NCBI GenBank assembly: GCA_903929105.1
Contig: CAIYTL010000173.1
Coordinates: 1 to 9,831 of the forward strand
Source: an uncultured Micrococcales bacterium
GTDB taxonomy: Bacteria > Actinomycetota > Actinomycetes > Actinomycetales > Microbacteriaceae
Direction: 5' to 3'
DNA: 9,831 bases
Both the position numbers and the translations under genes were made by a program. Every line of letters begins with the position of its first letter. Position 1 is the stretch's first letter. Of the stretch, positions 7,370 through 9,831 are shown piece after piece. Below the pieces are notes generated by a model. That model was not told the origin of the DNA. It made no database searches and saw only the letters and a list, made by a program, of their open reading frames with translations.

Positions 7370-8026
7370 GTGAACGATTTTGAGTCAGAAGAAAAGGCTC
7401 CAACCGACATCTATGAATATGAGAAGTCGACTAAAGGTCCTTCACGCATGCAGGCTGCACTCGTTGCCACTGCTGGATTCATAATCTTCGGCGGGCTAGT
7501 CGGCGGTGGCGCGTTCGCAATGAACGGTGGCCTGCCTGGCATCCTTCCGGGCGCACCAGCTGCGGCAAATGTTGACCCAACAGCTGGCGATTCAAATGTT
7601 GCAACTGACCCAGCTGCTGCCGGCGACGCCTCAAACTTAGACCCCTCAACCACGGCTGGCGACCCAGCGTTGCCAACGCCGGCAGATTCAACATTGCCCA
7701 CTGCTGCCTCTAGTGATGCCGCCAGCACGGCAGACCCAGCCAGCACCTCAACTGACTCTGCTGCGCCAAGCAGCTCAACAGCTCCAACTGATTCGACGGC
7801 ACCAAGCTCATCGTCAAGCGCCGGGCCAAGCAATAACCAAATTGTTGTTCCGCCAGTTTTCAACCGCAATGGTGATGACGGCAACGAAAACGATGGTGAA
7901 GACAAAGGCGGCAGCAAGTCGGGCACTCACCACAAACACAAAACTTCAACTGCAACTCCTTCAGCCAGCGCCAGCGGTGTTCCTACCTTTGGTTCTGGTG
8001 ACGATGAGGGCGGCGACGACGACTAG
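7370..8026 (+). CDS. Membrane-anchored Ser/Thr/Ala/Pro/Asp-rich low-complexity protein
   Basis: A 218-residue protein of unknown function. A charged cytoplasmic N-terminus (1-26) precedes one transmembrane helix at about 27-51, rich in alanine and glycine. The external part runs from ~52 to 155 and is built of loosely repeated Asp-Pro, Ala-Ala-Ser, Ser-Thr-Asp and Ala-Pro-Ser-Ser units, like a cell-surface stalk. After a short hydrophobic strand NNQIVVPPVF come an acidic patch (GDDGNENDGED), a basic His/Lys cluster THHKHK (186-191), another Ser/Thr stretch and an acidic tail GDDEGGDDD. No lipobox or cell-wall sorting signal is seen. The GTG start is fixed by a strong AGGAGG (7359-7364) five bases upstream. 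The gene stands alone and ends at a strong terminator. Stalk, metal-binding or cell-envelope roles are guesses only. Confidence 0.8.
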   Translation: MNDFESEEKAPTDIYEYEKSTKGPSRMQAALVATAGFIIFGGLVGGGAFAMNGGLPGILPGAPAAANVDPTAGDSNVATDPAAAGDASNLDPSTTAGDPALPTPADSTLPTAASSDAASTADPASTSTDSAAPSSSTAPTDSTAPSSSSSAGPSNNQIVVPPVFNRNGDDGNENDGEDKGGSKSGTHHKHKTSTATPSASASGVPTFGSGDDEGGDDD

Positions 8027-8088
8027 AAATTAGATTTGCTTGACCCTCGGCAGAATTAACCGGATTAATCCCACCGGGCTGCATGAGA

Positions 8089-8136
8089 AGAAGCCTCCGA
8101 ACGCTTTCCCCTAGAGCGTTCGGGGGCTTCTGTTTT
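8089..8136 (+). terminator. Strong rho-independent terminator
   Basis: The arm AGAAGCCTCCGAACGCT (8089-8105) pairs with AGCGTTCGGGGGCTTCT (8115-8131), giving 17 bp with a single G·U pair around a 9-base loop. GTTTT follows. It ends the transcript of the low-complexity membrane protein and isolates it from the DUF805 gene. Confidence 0.93.
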
Positions 8137-8162
8137 AACCGTTCAACTCTTTAGCTGCTAGC

Positions 8163-8174
8163 TAAACTAAGACC
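8163..8174 (+). promoter_or_regulatory. Candidate leaderless promoter (-10 TAAACT) for DUF805 gene
   Basis: TAAACT (8163-8168) matches TANNNT and is followed by exactly six bases before ATG 8175, the same geometry as at 5863-5874. There is no Shine-Dalgarno sequence. It lies just downstream of the terminator at 8089-8136, so a promoter is required in the short interval 8137-8174. A -35 element is not clear; GTTCAA at 8141-8146 is the nearest candidate. Confidence 0.6.
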
Positions 8175-8783
8175 ATGCAAAACCAAATCACATTTGCCGC
8201 TGCAATCAGCAAGACCTTTAGATCATGGCGTGACTATCGAGGCGTAAGCTCGCGACGTGAATACTGGCTTTTCATGCTTTTCACATTTTTGCTGGGTCTT
8301 GTCACCAACACCATCGACAACCTGATCGCTGGCGGTCAGTCGAGTGATTCTTACGTCACTTTTTCAAGCTTGGTGCAATTGGTTTTGCTAGCTTTTGTCA
8401 TTCCTTTGGTCACTCGCCGCTACCACGACGCTGGGTTCAGTGGTTTTTGGCAACTGCTAGACCTTATTCCTATCACTGTGGTGCTTTTCAAGATTCAAGC
8501 GATCACAATATTTTTGTCTGACCCAGTTCTAGCTTTGGCCGCAAAAGGAACAGACCTTTCAGAAGAGCAGTCTTTAGACTTGCTGGCTAAGTTTATTGAT
8601 GCCTTTGCCCTAATTTTTGTCTTAGCATTTGCTGCGGGAGTCTTTCAACTAGTGCTCACATTGTTGCCATCTAAACCTTCTTGGCGGGGCAACCGGTTTG
8701 CGCCGATCACGCAACCAGAGCCAGTTTGGGGTTACGCCGTAGCTGAGCAACCAGCTTCGAACGACCCAGACCAAAGCAAATAA
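8175..8783 (+). CDS. DUF805 family membrane protein
   Basis: A 202-residue membrane protein with the hallmarks of DUF805 (YhaH-like) proteins. The N-terminal amphipathic segment is SWRDYRGVSSRREYWLFMLF (~17-36; family pattern Y..F.GR.sR.eyW). The family motif RRYHDAGFSGFWQLL (~81-95) usually reads RRLHD.G.SGWW. The end LPSKPSWRGNRFAP (~164-177) corresponds to the usual LP...GpN.yG. TM segments lie at about 30-50, 64-80, 92-117 and 143-165. Between the third and fourth lies an insertion with a polar LSEEQSLDLLAKF helix. DUF805 proteins are inner-membrane proteins of unknown biochemical role. The gene is transcribed alone from its own apparent leaderless promoter. Confidence 0.88.
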   Translation: MQNQITFAAAISKTFRSWRDYRGVSSRREYWLFMLFTFLLGLVTNTIDNLIAGGQSSDSYVTFSSLVQLVLLAFVIPLVTRRYHDAGFSGFWQLLDLIPITVVLFKIQAITIFLSDPVLALAAKGTDLSEEQSLDLLAKFIDAFALIFVLAFAAGVFQLVLTLLPSKPSWRGNRFAPITQPEPVWGYAVAEQPASNDPDQSK

Positions 8784-8799
8784 CTCGCACTCGGTAGCA

Positions 8800-8828
8800 T
8801 TGCGCCCTTTTTTGGGCTAGGCTAGAGC
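8800..8828 (+). promoter_or_regulatory. Probable rpsO promoter
   Basis: TTGCGC (8800-8805) and TAGAGC (8823-8828) are separated by 17 bases. An overlapping alternative -10, TAGGCT, lies at 8818-8823. Either would start transcription at about 8830-8835, directly before the structured rpsO leader. The hexamers are imperfect, so exact positions are uncertain. Confidence 0.45.
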
Positions 8829-8832
8829 GGTT

Positions 8833-8908
8833 GCCGTGAATCGGCCACGGAAAGATAGCGCTAAAACAATCCCGTTTTTAGCACCGTGCAGCGAGATCTC
8901 TGAAAGGA
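8833..8908 (+). promoter_or_regulatory. Structured 5' leader of rpsO, possible S15 autoregulatory RNA
   Basis: Two hairpins can form. The first pairs CCGTG (8834-8838) with CACGG (8846-8850). The second pairs GCTAAAAC (8860-8867) with GTTTTTAGC (8874-8882), with one bulged U. A second CCGTG (8884-8888) can also pair with the same CACGG, enclosing hairpin two and excluding hairpin one. The ribosome binding site GAAAGGA (8902-8908) follows. S15 is known to repress its own translation through leader RNAs of differing structure in several phyla; that this is one is inferred. Confidence 0.45.
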
Positions 8909-8914
8909 ATCAAA

Positions 8915-9184
8915 ATGGCTCTCGACTCAGCAGTAAAAACTTCAATCATCAAAGAGTATGCAACTCACGAGGGTGACACTGGTTCGCCAGAGGTCCAGGT
9001 TGCTGTGCTAACTCAGCGCATCAAAGACCTAACCGAGCACCTAAAAGACCACAAGCACGACCACCACAGCCGTCGCGGCTTGTTGATCCTTGTTGGTCAG
9101 CGTCGTCGCTTGCTTGGTTACCTACAGGGCGTTGACATCAACCGCTACCGTAACCTAATCGAGCGTTTGGGACTTCGCCGCTAG
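8915..9184 (+). CDS. rpsO: 30S ribosomal protein S15
   Basis: Primary-binding protein of the 30S central domain, contacting the 16S rRNA three-way junction around helices 20-22. The complete 89-residue product matches S15 throughout: EYATHEGDTGSPEVQVAVLTQRI, LTEHLKDHKHDHHSRRGLLILVGQRRRLLGYL, and the C-terminal NRYRNLIERLGLRR. The DTGSPE and DHHSRR segments are family signatures that contact rRNA. ATG 8915 is preceded by GAAAGGA six bases upstream. It is followed by its own terminator, so it is at least partly uncoupled from pnp, although rpsO-pnp adjacency is the usual bacterial arrangement. Confidence 0.98.
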   Translation: MALDSAVKTSIIKEYATHEGDTGSPEVQVAVLTQRIKDLTEHLKDHKHDHHSRRGLLILVGQRRRLLGYLQGVDINRYRNLIERLGLRR

Positions 9185-9225
9185 GTTTAGCTGGGTAGCT
9201 CCGCAAAACTTTTTCAAGAGCAACT

Positions 9226-9257
9226 TGCATCCTCGAAAATAATCGGGGGTGCATTTT
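9226..9257 (+). terminator. Rho-independent terminator after rpsO
   Basis: TGCATCCTCGA (9226-9236) pairs with TCGGGGGTGCA (9243-9253) over 11 bp, including two G·U pairs, around the loop AAATAA. TTTT (9254-9257) follows. It lies 42 bases after the rpsO stop and separates the rpsO transcript from the pnp leader. Confidence 0.85.
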
Positions 9258-9294
9258 GCGTTTAATGACCACTTGCCAAGCGCTTCTAGGCTTT

Positions 9295-9322
9295 TTGTGC
9301 CCATTCTGTTACTCTTTAGATA
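9295..9322 (+). promoter_or_regulatory. Probable pnp promoter
   Basis: TTGTGC (9295-9300) and TAGATA (9317-9322) are spaced by 16 bases, downstream of the rpsO terminator. Initiation near 9329-9331 would place the 5' end just before the structured leader RNA. A TAGGCT at 9287-9292 is a weaker alternative -10 without a clear -35. Confidence 0.55.
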
Positions 9323-9335
9323 GAGCATCGTGACA

Positions 9336-9528
9336 GGTTTGCTGGTCTTCGGTTGCAGATCTTGGGGCATTTTTCGCAAGATTTACAACTGCAGGCCAGG
9401 GCAACCCTCAAATGTGGGCAGGTTTATCTGCGCGAACGCTCATTTTCACAGCCGTTTCAACGCGTTATTTGCGCGGATGACCTGCGGCCCAAACATCCCC
9501 TTCGAACTTTATGAAGCGCGTGATGGGG
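9336..9528 (+). ncRNA. Structured pnp leader RNA, candidate Actino-pnp-type motif
   Basis: Two large hairpin domains fill the interval before pnp. Domain 1: GGTT(T)G and CTGGTC (9336-9347) pair with GGCCAG and CAACC (9394-9406), enclosing GTTG-AGATCTTG (9352-9364, one unpaired C) pairing with CAAGATTT-CAAC (9377-9389). Domain 2: ATGT (9412-9415), GCAGGT (9418-9423), ATCTGCGC (9426-9433) and AACGC (9435-9439) pair in nested order with ACAT (9493-9496), ACCTGC (9480-9485), GCGCGGAT (9471-9478) and GCGTT (9462-9466). CCCC (9497-9500) may pair with GGGG (9525-9528). A conserved RNA named Actino-pnp is known upstream of actinobacterial pnp genes; position and lineage match, but I could not align the consensus. 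It may mediate feedback by PNPase on its own mRNA. Confidence 0.6.
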
Positions 9529-9576
9529 CTCAGTTTTGACTCGGTGTGAAAAACGAGGATACAAGAGGAGAGACCA

Positions 9577-9831
9577 ATGGTTGGTCCAGACAAAGTAGAG
9601 CCTATGGATGGCACTCAATTTGAATACGCCGAAATCGACAACGGAAAGTACGGAAAGCGCGTTATTCGTTTCGAAACCGGTCGTCTAGCGCAGCAGGCAC
9701 AGGGTGCCGCAGCTGTATACCTAGATGCCGAAACTATGTTGTTTTCAGCAACAACTGCTAGCAAGCAGCCTAAAGATCAGTTTGACTTTGTTCCGCTTAC
9801 CATCGACGTTGACGAGCGTATGTATGCAGCC
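9577..9831 (+). CDS. pnp: Polyribonucleotide nucleotidyltransferase (PNPase), 3'-truncated by window edge
   Basis: PNPase is a trimeric phosphorolytic 3'-5' exoribonuclease that releases nucleoside diphosphates and takes part in mRNA decay. Only the first 85 codons are visible, covering the start of the first RNase PH domain. The segments IDNGKYGKRVIRFETGRLAQQAQG, AAAVYLDAETMLFSATTASKQPKDQFDFVPLTIDVDERMYAA correspond closely to PNPase N-termini (fETGrlA.qA.gavvv..gdT.vL.Ta.....k...dFfPLtvdveEr.YAa). The first ~20 residues form a short extension common in actinobacterial PNPases. ATG 9577 is supported by AGAGGAGAG (9564-9572) just upstream. The frame is open to the window end, so the gene continues beyond it. 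Confidence 0.97.
   Translation, partial: MVGPDKVEPMDGTQFEYAEIDNGKYGKRVIRFETGRLAQQAQGAAAVYLDAETMLFSATTASKQPKDQFDFVPLTIDVDERMYAA

Noticed and set aside
7411..7926. 171-codon open frame on the - strand opposite the low-complexity membrane protein
   Set aside because: It is an antisense shadow of a repetitive, compositionally biased gene; the + strand frame has a strong AGGAGG, a sensible membrane topology and a terminator.
8804..8817. GCCC-TTTTTT-GGGC hairpin as a terminator for the DUF805 gene
   Set aside because: The stem is only 4 bp with no U-tract after it, and it overlaps the likely rpsO promoter.
9330..9539. 69-codon open frame starting GTG seven bases after the probable pnp -10, a possible leaderless leader peptide
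   Set aside because: The composition (many Cys, Arg, Phe, no family resemblance) is not protein-like, and the interval is better explained by extensive RNA pairing; no ribosome binding site is present.

Overview
The window looks like chromosomal DNA from an actinobacterium. The gene order rbfA-truB ... ribF-rpsO-pnp, the actinobacterial C-terminal extensions of RbfA and TruB, and the 4-TM protein types beside truB and ribF all point that way. Base composition looks only moderately GC-rich (about half, by eye). Together with short gaps and overlapping genes, this suggests a streamlined low-GC actinobacterium such as a freshwater Microbacteriaceae. That placement is inference. All genes lie on the + strand.

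Layout. Bases 1-1721 hold the end of rbfA (ribosome maturation), truB (tRNA pseudouridine-55 synthase) and a small 4-TM membrane protein, tightly packed. Bases 1726-5830 hold a phosphate-type ABC transporter in the order pstC-pstA-pstB-lipoprotein. It is preceded by three 7-base units phased at 11 bp that resemble an actinobacterial PHO box. The lipoprotein is a distant PstS relative without the usual phosphate-binding loop. Bases 5863-7244 hold a second 4-TM protein, with a leaderless-looking promoter, and ribF (FMN/FAD synthesis), which overlap by one base.

Bases 7245-8136 hold a single gene for a membrane-anchored, Ser/Thr/Ala/Asp-rich low-complexity protein. It has a strong ribosome binding site and ends at a clear rho-independent terminator. 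Bases 8163-8783 hold a DUF805 membrane protein, again apparently leaderless. Bases 8800-9257 hold rpsO (ribosomal protein S15) with a structured leader and its own terminator. Bases 9295-9831 hold a promoter, a long structured leader RNA and the first 85 codons of pnp (PNPase).

How the parts fit. The rbfA/truB/ribF/rpsO/pnp genes form the usual translation and RNA-metabolism neighbourhood. The pst unit, with its own phosphate-responsive control region, appears to sit inside that neighbourhood. The most notable points are the PHO-box repeats, the divergent PstS-like lipoprotein in place of a canonical upstream pstS, the rpsO leader with two mutually exclusive pairings, and the extended RNA fold upstream of pnp. 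No mobile elements, CRISPR arrays, tRNA or rRNA genes were seen.
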